DNA of 7,347 nucleotides from Flavihumibacter sp. GTDB lineage: Bacteria > Bacteroidota > Bacteroidia > Chitinophagales > Chitinophagaceae. A program made the position numbers and the translations under genes. Shown in pieces: positions 1 through 6,400 of this stretch. The notes below the pieces were generated by a model. The model was not told the origin of the DNA and did no database searches. It saw only the letters and a program-made list of their open reading frames with translations. Each line of letters starts with the position of its first letter. The first letter of the stretch is position 1. Location: the NCBI GenBank assembly GCA_025455285.1, contig JALOMU010000268.1, positions 1-7,347 on the forward strand, written 5' to 3'.

Positions 1-12
1 TCTGGTCATAAC

Positions 13-42
13 AAAAAAAAGCAGGTAGTAGAAACTACCCGC
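13..42 (-). terminator. Rho-independent terminator of the transposase-like gene
   Basis: Read on the minus strand, positions 42 to 21 form a hairpin: arms GGTAGT and ACTACC around a 4-nt loop, extended outward past one mismatch by a GC/GC pair. It is followed directly by eight T residues (20 to 13). It begins about 30 bp after the stop codon at 72-74, so it most likely ends the transcript of the IS1595-like gene. Confidence 0.85.
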
Positions 43-71
43 GTTCACACACATGAGAAATAAAGAAATTT

Positions 72-716
72 TTATTGCATATGTACTTCGTGCAAAGGAT
101 GCTTATTTATGAGTTGAAGCAGTTTAGCCTGCATATTTTCATTGCGATGATTGTACCTGAATTCACATTCCTTGATATGCAGGTAGAGGGTGTTCCGGTT
201 TACTCCGCGAAATTTCATCAGTCTGTTGCGGGTTAGACCCCAAAAGCCTGAAATTTCATCCCCATTGGTCGTAGCACCGGCTGCCAGCATATCTCTCCTG
301 TATAAACGCCAGTTATTGAAATCAGCAACTGCCTGAATACTTTGCATTTCTGAACCAGGCTGGCCATTGTGCTGCTTCTGCCAGTTCAGTAAATGCTCTT
401 TTGTTATATTCTCCAATCCTGTCGCATATACATGACCGTTATGACGCGTAAATCCGAAAAAGGAGGTTTTAGGCAAACCGCTTAACGATCCCTTTAGAGA
501 AACGACATTTTCAGGTAAATGGTGTGGAGGAAATGCATCTTCACAAAATTGTGCCAATCTCGTACGGATCAGTTTCAGGTAAGCATTTACCGTAACACGG
601 CTCACACCTGTAATGGCAGCAATCTGGGTAGCAGTTAAGTCTTCGCAGAAATAATGTAAAATCTCCCTGCATTTTCTTTCTGAAAGGTGTGCTCCTTTCA
701 ACATTCTATTTTTCAT
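72..716 (-). CDS. IS1595/ISXO2-like transposase-derived protein, probably catalytically inactive
   Basis: The 214-aa protein resembles IS1595-family (ISXO2-like) transposases. Residues 11-55 look like the family's N-terminal region, with a helix-turn-helix at about 27-50 (TATQIAAITGVSRVTVNAYL). Residues 84-100 match the FFGF.RHNGHVY strand, and residues 156-191 match the C-terminal signature (GFWGLTRNRLMKFRG then LHIKECEFRYNHR). Functional family members carry a D-E-[ST] motif before the FG strand, a second Asp in a TD/SDG motif, and an N or E near the HxNGIE motif. Here the first site reads VVSLKG (about 71-76), the second lies in a divergent stretch (about 122-135), and the third is TNGDEIS (150-156), so only an acidic residue near the third site remains. 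The stretch before the third site also seems about 8 residues short. The frame is open from ATG to stop, and I see no flanking terminal inverted repeats or target duplication. MLKGAH, four codons in, is an alternative start. It is either a decaying element or a domesticated DNA-binding protein; the family call is firm, the inactivity is inferred. Confidence 0.75.
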   Translation of the reverse strand: MKNRMLKGAHLSERKCREILHYFCEDLTATQIAAITGVSRVTVNAYLKLIRTRLAQFCEDAFPPHHLPENVVSLKGSLSGLPKTSFFGFTRHNGHVYATGLENITKEHLLNWQKQHNGQPGSEMQSIQAVADFNNWRLYRRDMLAAGATTNGDEISGFWGLTRNRLMKFRGVNRNTLYLHIKECEFRYNHRNENMQAKLLQLINKHPLHEVHMQ

Positions 717-865
717 CGAGATAGGTTTGGTTTGCAGAATTTATACGAAACGATTCGGAGATAAATATCTACAGAACCACTAACACAAAAAACCTAATTA
801 TACACCAGTGGGAATAATACAGGATGAACAGACTGATCAAGATGTTAGAAAAAAGTGAAGGCCCG

Positions 866-2932
866 TTAATACGACAATATCTGGCCTATTCGCCCGCGAA
901 GTTTATCAGCAGAGGGAAGCATTGCAGCCTCCAATGCCGCATTCATGGGAACAGCGGGTAAATTCAATGCTCCCATCACATCAACAGGAGCATCCAGCCA
1001 TTGAAAACAGGCTTTGCTGATACGGCCAGCCAGGGCTTCAGCGAATGAATTATTTTGTTGCTCCTCCATAAGCACCAGGCATTTTCCGTGTCGTTTGACG
1101 GTTTCAAATACCAGCTCCTCATCCAACGGAAACAGGCAGCGAAGATCAATCACTTCCACTTGTCCCGGGAAATGCATGGCAGCTGCTTTAGCCCAATAAA
1201 CTCCCATTCCATAGGTGATAATGCAACAGGAATCTCCCTGCATAACAGCTTGTTTAAAAGCAGGCAAAGCAATACTTGCTTTTCCAAGGGGAATGCGGTA
1301 ATCTGCATCAGGCTCCGGCTGTTTAGCAGCTTCTGTTCCTGGCACCTTGCTCCAGTACAGCCCTTTATGTTCCAGCATCACTACCGGATTGGGATCCAGA
1401 AAAGCTGCTTTCATCAATCCTTTCATATCGGCTGCATTGGAAGGATAAACCACCTTAATACCTTTTATGCTCAATAGGGTGGATTCAATGCTCCCACTAT
1501 GATAAGGTCCGCCTCCACCATAAGCACCCACCGGCACCCGGATCAGGGTTTGAACAGGAAATTTTCCGCAGCTCAAATAGGACGATTTTGAGATTTCAGA
1601 AACCAGCTGGTTGAGTCCGGGATAAATATAATCGGCAAACTGAACTTCCACAATGGGTTTCAACCCAACTGCACTCATTCCGGAAGTAGAGCCTATTATG
1701 TATGCTTCCTGGATCGCAGTATTGAATACCCGATGATCACCAAATTGTTCCGCAAGCGTCGCAGCTTCGCGGAAAACACCGCCCAGCCTGCGGCCTACAT
1801 CCTGTCCATATAAAACTGCTTCCGGGAATTCTTCCATAATTTCACGGATGGCAAAAAGGGCAGCATCCACCATGTTGATTTTTTCAGCTGTGGCTTTTTC
1901 CCGCTGACCACTTTCTATTATAACTGGAGTTGGAACAAATACATGGGTTTCTACATTAGCAGGATCAGGATCTGCAGCTTCCACTGCCTGCTGAAAAGCC
2001 AGCCTCACATCCTGTTCAACGGCTTTGTCGATTTCAACGAGTTCATTCATTGATACACCTGAAGCCAACAGTCGTTCTCTTAGCAAGGGGCCGGGATCTC
2101 TTAAGGCATGCATTTCAAGGTCCTCTTCCGTGCGGTAGAATTCTTTTCGCACTCCGCTGGTATGATGCCCCAGCAAGGGCACATTTGCCTGAATTAACCA
2201 GGGGGACCGTTCCCTCCGAATGGTTTCAGTTACCTCTTGAAATAGCTGATAGCAGGCTTCAAAATCACTGCCATCCACCCGCTCCCTCGACATTCCCGGA
2301 AAGCCCGCAGCATATTCATAGGCATCCATTACCCGGGATTCATCAGCTGATACGCTGATGCCCCACCTATTGTCCTGAACCAGGTAAAGTATGGGCAATT
2401 TTTTGAGTACGGCAAACTGAAAAGCTTCGCTTACTTCTCCCTCTGTAACACTGGCATCGCCTAATGAACACACCACCAAGGGCATTTTGCCGTTGCTGGT
2501 TTTATTCAGTTTTTCGGGAAGATGTTTTTCAAGGTATTGTATACCCTGGGCAATACCGGTAGTTGGAATCACCTGCATGCCTGTGGCACTGCTTTGTTGT
2601 ATGATGGTAGGTTTGTCATCCCCCCTGTAACCGGGATGCGAGTAATAGGCCCTGCCCCCTGTAAACGGATCGGCAGCTTTTGCCAGCAATTGCAACATCA
2701 GCTCATAGGGACTGAATCCCAATCCAAGCAACAGACTTTCATCCCTATAATAGGGACTCACATAATCAGCCGGATCCAACAAATAAGAAATAGCCAGCTG
2801 CACTGCCTCGTGCCCTCTTGAAGTACTGTGTACGTATTTACAGATATTCCTATGTTGTTCATAGGTGGCCGCCATATGTTTGGCCTGGCACATGTGCCGA
2901 TACGCTTTAACCAACAATTCCTGTCCGTTCAT
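866..2932 (-). CDS. Fused alpha/beta E1 component of a 2-oxoacid (branched-chain type) dehydrogenase
   Basis: This is a thiamine-diphosphate-dependent E1 decarboxylase of a 2-oxoacid dehydrogenase complex, with alpha and beta subunits fused in one 688-aa chain. The alpha half (about 1-335) has the TPP/Mg motif starting GDA at 158-160 and ending DN at 187-188, and the phosphorylation-loop-type segment GHHTSG (255-260). The beta half (about 350-688) has YGQDVG..GGVFREA (375-390), NTAIQEA with the expected TPP-contacting Glu409, QFADYIYPG (431-439) and the active-site His478 in PYHSGS. It most resembles branched-chain 2-oxoacid E1, but substrate cannot be fixed from sequence. The motif begins GDA rather than the canonical GDG. 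The ATG at 2932 is preferred: the longer frame back to 3031 starts with GTG, lies inside the upstream gene and adds 33 non-conserved residues. No lipoyl E2 or E3 gene is in the window, so partners must be encoded elsewhere. It overlaps the upstream hydrolase gene by 26 bp and is probably co-transcribed and translationally coupled to it. Confidence 0.92.
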   Translation of the reverse strand: MNGQELLVKAYRHMCQAKHMAATYEQHRNICKYVHSTSRGHEAVQLAISYLLDPADYVSPYYRDESLLLGLGFSPYELMLQLLAKAADPFTGGRAYYSHPGYRGDDKPTIIQQSSATGMQVIPTTGIAQGIQYLEKHLPEKLNKTSNGKMPLVVCSLGDASVTEGEVSEAFQFAVLKKLPILYLVQDNRWGISVSADESRVMDAYEYAAGFPGMSRERVDGSDFEACYQLFQEVTETIRRERSPWLIQANVPLLGHHTSGVRKEFYRTEEDLEMHALRDPGPLLRERLLASGVSMNELVEIDKAVEQDVRLAFQQAVEAADPDPANVETHVFVPTPVIIESGQREKATAEKINMVDAALFAIREIMEEFPEAVLYGQDVGRRLGGVFREAATLAEQFGDHRVFNTAIQEAYIIGSTSGMSAVGLKPIVEVQFADYIYPGLNQLVSEISKSSYLSCGKFPVQTLIRVPVGAYGGGGPYHSGSIESTLLSIKGIKVVYPSNAADMKGLMKAAFLDPNPVVMLEHKGLYWSKVPGTEAAKQPEPDADYRIPLGKASIALPAFKQAVMQGDSCCIITYGMGVYWAKAAAMHFPGQVEVIDLRCLFPLDEELVFETVKRHGKCLVLMEEQQNNSFAEALAGRISKACFQWLDAPVDVMGALNLPAVPMNAALEAAMLPSADKLRGRIGQILSY

Positions 2933-3569
2933 AGTGATGCGATGGTTCGCAAATATAAACGAACAGTTCGATGTTAAACATCTCTGCGTCTTCCAGGATG
3001 CCTTCCAGTTCATCGCCCACAACACATTCACCTACGCCGGCGGGAGTTCCCGTAAATATGAGGTCACCAATGTTTACAGAGAAATAGTTGGATATATGGG
3101 CTACAATACTATCAAAATTGAAGATCATGTTACTGGAATTACCTTCCTGTACCAATTCCTTATTCTTAAGTAGTTTGAACTTAATATCCTTTTTATTCTT
3201 CAGGTCAGCCATGTTCACCCATTTCCCAATTACGGCTGAATTGTCCCAGGCTTTGGCTTTCTCCCAGGGAAGTCCTTTCTCTTTTAATTCATTCTGAATA
3301 TCCCTTGCAGTAAAATCGATACCTACCGTTACCGCATCATAATATTTGCTGGCATAACGGTCCTGGATGTATTTTCCATTTTTACAAATCCGCAAAACAA
3401 GTTCACACTCATAATGCAGCTCATTGGTAAATTCAGGATAGTAAAAAGGAGTGTGCGTTTGCAGCAGTGCACTCTTGGGTTTCATAAAAATCACCGGCTC
3501 ATCGGGCACTTCGTTGCCTAGTTCTTTGGCATGCGCCACATAGTTACGGCCTATGCAGAATATTTTCAT
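2907..3569 (-). CDS. Fumarylacetoacetate hydrolase (FAH) family protein
   Basis: A 220-aa protein of the small FAH/FAHD1-like family: metal-dependent enzymes that cleave C-C bonds in, decarboxylate or isomerise 2-oxo acid substrates. The N-terminus MKIFCIGRNYVAHAKEL is typical. Predicted divalent-metal ligands are Glu54 and Glu56 (HYECEL) and Asp85 (VGIDFTARD). Other family features are PWEKAKAWD (101-109) and GDLIFTGTPAGVG (168-180). The exact substrate cannot be predicted. The start is the ATG at 3569; an in-frame GTG two codons upstream is less likely because the family usually starts MKIF. The family normally ends near residue 200 (here EMFNI), so about 20 extra residues follow, which carry the gene 26 bp into the downstream E1 gene. 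That suggests a lost stop codon or selection for translational coupling. Pairing with a 2-oxoacid dehydrogenase hints at a shared catabolic role, but this is inference. Confidence 0.9.
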   Translation of the reverse strand: MKIFCIGRNYVAHAKELGNEVPDEPVIFMKPKSALLQTHTPFYYPEFTNELHYECELVLRICKNGKYIQDRYASKYYDAVTVGIDFTARDIQNELKEKGLPWEKAKAWDNSAVIGKWVNMADLKNKKDIKFKLLKNKELVQEGNSSNMIFNFDSIVAHISNYFSVNIGDLIFTGTPAGVGECVVGDELEGILEDAEMFNIELFVYICEPSHHYERTGIVG

Positions 3570-3587
3570 ATTCACTACAGGGTTTAA

Positions 3588-3601
3588 TGATTAAATAATC
3601 A
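3588..3601. promoter_or_regulatory. Inverted repeat upstream of the FAH-E1 gene pair (possible operator)
   Basis: A perfect dyad, TGATTA-AA-TAATCA, lies 19-32 bp upstream of the hydrolase start codon in the 134-bp gap after pth. Six-base arms with a two-base centre fit a dimeric regulator site better than an RNA hairpin. It is A/T-rich and could arise by chance; no regulator gene lies nearby. The rest of the gap shows no convincing promoter or terminator. Confidence 0.25.
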
Positions 3602-3703
3602 CTGGTTTGGTTGGGACGTTACTCCCCGGAATTTGATAGGGATATCGGAATTACAGGCAGGTTTACCTGATGGTGAGCGAAAATAACCATTCATAAGCAT
3701 AAA

Positions 3704-4282
3704 TCATAACTTGTATTCCACATTATTGAAATGATTCATGGTATTGGCGAGTCCGGCAAGTACAAAGGATTCAATTATTGGGATGGTTTTATCAATTTTC
3801 ATACGGATCTGGGGCGCTTCTTCAGGAGTCCATTTACCCAGCACATAATCTACCTGCCGGCCTTTCGGATAACTATTACCAATACCAAATCGAAGTCGTG
3901 GGTAGGATGTTGTTCCCAGCTGTTCCTGGATACTCTTCAAGCCATTGTGGCCACCATCACTGCCTGCCCCTCTGATCCTGCTTTTTTCCAATGGGAGGGC
4001 CAGCTCATCTACAATCACGAATACCTGTTCTGCCGGGATTTTTTCTTTATCCATCCAGTATTTAACTGCCTTACCGCTCAGATTCATATAAGTGGATGGC
4101 TTGAGGAGGACCAGTGATTTACCTTTCAGTTTTATTTCAGCAACATCACCCAACCGGTCGGTTCGAAAGCTTACCCCATACTTTTCTGCCAGTGCATCCA
4201 CCACATCAAACCCGATGTTATGCCGGGTATGAGCATATTCAGCTCCAATATTACCTAATCCAACGATGAGAAACTTGTTCAT
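3704..4282 (-). CDS. pth: Peptidyl-tRNA hydrolase
   Basis: A 192-aa cytosolic hydrolase that cleaves the ester bond of peptidyl-tRNAs dropped from stalled ribosomes, recycling the tRNA. Its length is normal for the bacterial Pth family. The N-terminal MNKFLIVGLGNIGAEYAHTR and the following HNIGF are diagnostic. The predicted active-site residues are all present: Asn11, Tyr16, His21 (catalytic), Asp92 in VIVDELALP, and Asn113 in GGHNGLKSI. KPSTYMNLSG (61-70) is the second family signature. The ATG at 4282 aligns with the family start and has no Shine-Dalgarno sequence. It follows prs and rplY in the same direction but is separated from rplY by 155 bp holding a terminator and a tandem repeat, so it may use its own promoter: a TATCTTCG box ends five bases before the ATG. 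Confidence 0.97.
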   Translation of the reverse strand: MNKFLIVGLGNIGAEYAHTRHNIGFDVVDALAEKYGVSFRTDRLGDVAEIKLKGKSLVLLKPSTYMNLSGKAVKYWMDKEKIPAEQVFVIVDELALPLEKSRIRGAGSDGGHNGLKSIQEQLGTTSYPRLRFGIGNSYPKGRQVDYVLGKWTPEEAPQIRMKIDKTIPIIESFVLAGLANTMNHFNNVEYKL

Positions 4283-4285
4283 GGC

Positions 4286-4294
4286 GCGAAGATA
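4286..4294 (-). promoter_or_regulatory. Possible Bacteroidota -7 promoter element of pth
   Basis: On the minus strand this reads TATCTTCGC, one base off the Bacteroidota -7 consensus TAnnTTTG. It ends three bases before the pth ATG, which would give a leaderless or nearly leaderless mRNA. The same nonamer precedes prs. The -33 region would fall in the heptamer array and shows no TTTG, so this is tentative. Confidence 0.35.
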
Positions 4295-4300
4295 AGAAGG

Positions 4301-4380
4301 TGAGACGTCAGACGTGAGATGTGAGATGTGAGACGTGAGATGTGAGACGGGGGACGGGGGACGGGGGACGGGGGACGGGA
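4301..4380. repeat. Heptanucleotide tandem repeat array (11 units) between rplY and pth
   Basis: Reading the plus strand in strict 7-bp register from 4301 gives TGAGACG, TCAGACG, TGAGATG, TGAGATG, TGAGACG, TGAGATG, TGAGACG and then four identical GGGGACG units (4350-4377), plus a partial GGA. All units fit a loose (T/G)(G/C)(A/G)GA(C/T)G consensus. There are two homogenised blocks: seven TGAGAYG-like units and four GGGGACG units. The array starts 18 bp upstream of the pth start and ends next to the rplY terminator. Such arrays grow and shrink by replication slippage. Confidence 0.9.
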
Positions 4381-4414
4381 AAAAGCAAAAGCACCGGGGA
4401 TACCGGTGCTTTTG
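4381..4414 (-). terminator. Rho-independent terminator after rplY
   Basis: Positions 4388-4398 (AAAAGCACCGG) pair perfectly with 4404-4414 (CCGGTGCTTTT) around a 5-nt loop. Read on the minus strand, the 11-bp stem runs into GCTTTTT. It lies 24 bp beyond the rplY stop codon. The stem is symmetric enough to act in both directions, but no plus-strand gene feeds into it. Confidence 0.85.
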
Positions 4415-4437
4415 TATGAATTGAAAAATCGATTCGA

Positions 4438-5022
4438 TTATTTCTTGCCTTTTTCTGCTGCAGCTTCTTCCTGCTTCAATTGACGGGTCATTACGATAGA
4501 AGCAACCGGAATACGGGGAGACATCAGAATCTCCATATTCTCTGTCTTCACATCCTGGATCCGCACGTTTTCGTTCAATTCCAGATTGGTAATATCCAGC
4601 TCGATGCTTTCTTTTAGGTACTTAGGTAGTGTTTTAACTTTCAGTGCCTTCACCTTAACCACCAGACGACCACCGGCTTTAACACCAGCAGGTGAACCGG
4701 TCAGGTGCAGTGGAAGTTGTGCAATTACCGGCTTATTTTCTGTCAGTTCCTGTAAATCCACGTGGGTCAGCGCATCACTCACTTTGTCAAACTGCATGTC
4801 CTTCAGAATGCATTTGTAGCTTTTGCCATCAATGGTTACCTCTGCAAGGTTGAATTCAGCGGTATACACCAGTGGCTTGAAAGCCTTGGCCGGAGCAACG
4901 AAATTAATTTCCTGCTCACCTCCGTAAATTACACCTGGCACTTGTCCCTCAGAGCGAAGTTGGCGGGTGGCCTTTTTCCCGGTTTCGGTCCTGAGTTGTC
5001 CTTCGATTGTAATTGTTTTCAT
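4438..5022 (-). CDS. rplY: 50S ribosomal protein L25, CTC (general stress) type
   Basis: A 194-aa protein of the two-domain L25/Ctc family, longer than the single-domain E. coli L25 (94 aa). It binds 5S rRNA in the large ribosomal subunit. The N-terminal 5S-binding domain (about 1-92) has the hallmark R..TGKKATRQLRSEGQVPGVIYGG and the later FDKVSDALTHVDLQEL, corresponding to the conserved HvD segment. Residues about 97-180 form the all-beta C-terminal domain, followed by a charged low-complexity tail (KQEEAAAEKGKK). The start at 5022 matches the family N-terminus; the leader is A/T-rich with no Shine-Dalgarno sequence. It lies 31 bp after prs on the same strand, so the two are almost certainly one operon, and a strong hairpin terminator follows it. 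Confidence 0.96.
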   Translation of the reverse strand: MKTITIEGQLRTETGKKATRQLRSEGQVPGVIYGGEQEINFVAPAKAFKPLVYTAEFNLAEVTIDGKSYKCILKDMQFDKVSDALTHVDLQELTENKPVIAQLPLHLTGSPAGVKAGGRLVVKVKALKVKTLPKYLKESIELDITNLELNENVRIQDVKTENMEILMSPRIPVASIVMTRQLKQEEAAAEKGKK

Positions 5023-5053
5023 TTTGTTTTATTTAATAATAATTAAGCACGAT

Positions 5054-6022
5054 TTAGTCTCTGTTCAGCTCAGCATCCCGCTGTTCCTTTAATTGCGAAT
5101 GAATGAACAGACTGGTAATACTTCTTTGTTCAAATGCATTTCGCAAAGCCACTGCAAACAGATTAGCGACTGATAATACTTTTATCTTATCTACCTGCTG
5201 CTTCAATGGGATTGTATCACAAACTACCAGTTCTTCCAGCACACTGCCTGCAATATTCTCATAGGCTTTTCCACTCAACACCGGATGCGTACACATAGCC
5301 CGCACAGTAGTAGCACCTTTCTCCTTTAGTAACCCGGCACTTTTTGCAAGTGTTCCCCCGGTATCACAGATATCATCAATCAGGATCACATTCTTATCCG
5401 TCACATCTCCTATCACCACCATACTTGCTATTTCATTTGCCCGTTTCCGGTGCTTATCACAAATCACCATTTCAGCATTGAAATAACTGGCAATTTCCCG
5501 AATCCTGTTTGCACTACCCACGTCGGGGGCCGCAAAGGTAAGGTTTTCCAGTTTTAATTGCTCTATATAAGGGATAAAAATTACTGAGCTGTCGAGGTGG
5601 TCTACGGGGATATCAAAATAGCCCTGAATTTGGGGCGCATGCAGGTCCATGGTGATTACCCGGTCGGCTCCTGCAGCTGTTAACATATTGGCTATCAACT
5701 TACTGCCTATTGCTACCCGGGGTTTATCCTTCCGGTCCTGGCGGGCATATCCATAATAAGGAATCACAGCAATTACCTTGTAGGCAGATGCACGACGGGC
5801 TGCATCGATCATCAAGAGCAATTCCATCAGATTGTCTGAAGGCGCAAACGTACTCTGCACCAGAAAAACAACATCTCCCCTGATACTTTCCTGGTAAACC
5901 GGCTGAATTTCTCCGTCGCTGAATTTTTGGATATTAATCCTGCCTAATGGAATTCCGTAGCTGTTGGCGATTTTCTCAGCCAGGTACTGCGAGCCGGTAC
6001 CGGAGAAGATTTTTGCAGTCAT
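5054..6022 (-). CDS. prs: Ribose-phosphate pyrophosphokinase (PRPP synthetase)
   Basis: Converts ribose 5-phosphate and ATP to PRPP, the precursor of purines, pyrimidines, histidine, tryptophan and NAD. At 322 aa it is a full-length class I enzyme. Visible motifs are KFSDGEI (33-39), the ATP-binding PYYGYARQDRK (88-98), TMDLHAPQIQGYFDIPVDHL (124-143) with His128, the flexible catalytic loop CDKHRKRANE (188-197; Lys190 and Arg192), and the PRPP-binding loop DDICDTGGT (216-224). The C-terminal tail (about 310-322) is charged and a few residues longer than in E. coli. The ATG at 6022 gives the expected N-terminus. It is the first gene of prs-rplY-(pth), an order known from Bacillus (prs-ctc-pth), and the TATCTTCGC box at 6040-6048 may be its promoter element. 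Confidence 0.98.
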   Translation of the reverse strand: MTAKIFSGTGSQYLAEKIANSYGIPLGRINIQKFSDGEIQPVYQESIRGDVVFLVQSTFAPSDNLMELLLMIDAARRASAYKVIAVIPYYGYARQDRKDKPRVAIGSKLIANMLTAAGADRVITMDLHAPQIQGYFDIPVDHLDSSVIFIPYIEQLKLENLTFAAPDVGSANRIREIASYFNAEMVICDKHRKRANEIASMVVIGDVTDKNVILIDDICDTGGTLAKSAGLLKEKGATTVRAMCTHPVLSGKAYENIAGSVLEELVVCDTIPLKQQVDKIKVLSVANLFAVALRNAFEQRSITSLFIHSQLKEQRDAELNRD

Positions 6023-6039
6023 AGAAGAAAATTCTTGCG

Positions 6040-6048
6040 GCGAAGATA
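6040..6048 (-). promoter_or_regulatory. Possible Bacteroidota -7 promoter element of prs
   Basis: On the minus strand this reads TATCTTCGC, one base off TAnnTTTG and identical to the box before pth. It ends 17 bases upstream of the prs ATG. No clear TTTG -33 element sits at the expected spacing, so confidence is limited. Confidence 0.35.
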
Positions 6049-6090
6049 AAGAGTTGAAGTTGACACTGGGCCCTGAAGTGCAAGAATTTG

Positions 6091-6128
6091 AACAAAAAAC
6101 GAAAAGGGGACTACCATCGGTGTCCCCT
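6091..6128 (-). terminator. Rho-independent terminator after the small membrane protein gene
   Basis: On the minus strand AGGGGAC (6128-6122) pairs with GTCCCCT (6111-6105). An inner ACC/GGT pairing with a 3-nt loop sits above a single bulged base. The downstream side is T-rich (TTTCGTTTTTTGTT, 6104-6091). It starts 25 bp after the stop of the 66-aa gene and separates it from prs. Confidence 0.85.
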
Positions 6129-6153
6129 CTTCTACCTGTCTACATTAACTAAT

Positions 6154-6354
6154 TTATCGCGACGCAACCACCTGTGGAGCCGCCTGGCTGGCAGATACCG
6201 TTTTCAGGGTGCCGATCGGTTCGGTACGATTCTGAAACGCGTGAAAAATCGCGGAGCAAATAAAAATGGAAAAGAATAAGGCTACCACGTAGATTCCTAT
6301 GCAAAAGAGCATGGATTGGAATCCGCCTAATACGTTGAAAGTACGGGAATTCAT
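6154..6354 (-). CDS. Small single-pass membrane protein of unknown function
   Basis: A 66-aa protein I do not recognise. Residues about 13-38 (start QSMLFCIGIYVVALFFSI, continuing FICSAIFHA) form one strongly hydrophobic segment with cysteines at 18 and 33. A short polar N-terminus (MNSRTFNVLGGF) precedes it and a 26-residue polar tail rich in Ala, Ser and Val follows. It is unlikely to be a cleaved signal peptide: the segment is long and no good cleavage site follows. Evidence that it is real: an ATG-to-stop frame coding for a coherent transmembrane segment, an intrinsic terminator starting 25 bp after its stop, and a 96-bp divergent gap with radC that could hold its promoter. No Shine-Dalgarno sequence is seen, as with the other genes here. 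Function is unknown. Confidence 0.6.
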   Translation of the reverse strand: MNSRTFNVLGGFQSMLFCIGIYVVALFFSIFICSAIFHAFQNRTEPIGTLKTVSASQAAPQVVASR

Positions 6355-6400
6355 AGCTTACTGGTTTTAGTTTTTCTACAAAAAAGGATCATTGGATAAA

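Noticed and set aside
717..865. Possible promoter of the transposase-like gene (minus-strand TTTTTTG followed by TATTTATCTCCG) or IS terminal repeats
   Set aside because: The box matches the Bacteroidota consensus poorly and the spacing is uncertain. No inverted repeat pairs with sequence near position 43-71. Nothing else is seen in this gap.
1055..1477. Plus-strand open frame of 140 codons opposite the E1 gene, and other plus-strand frames at 2050-2358, 2865-3173 and 3731-4117
   Set aside because: They are antisense shadows of strongly conserved minus-strand genes, with no recognisable domain.
2933..3031. Longer N-terminus for the E1 protein (33 extra residues starting with GTG)
   Set aside because: It lies wholly inside the upstream FAH gene, starts with GTG, and encodes residues that do not resemble the family; the internal ATG at 2932 gives the normal start.
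3658..3669. Inverted repeat CAGGT-TT-ACCTG between pth and the FAH gene
   Set aside because: Five-base arms are expected by chance at this length, and there is no T-tract to make it a terminator for pth.
4301..4380. CRISPR array
   Set aside because: The units are 7 bp with no spacers, so it is a simple tandem repeat.
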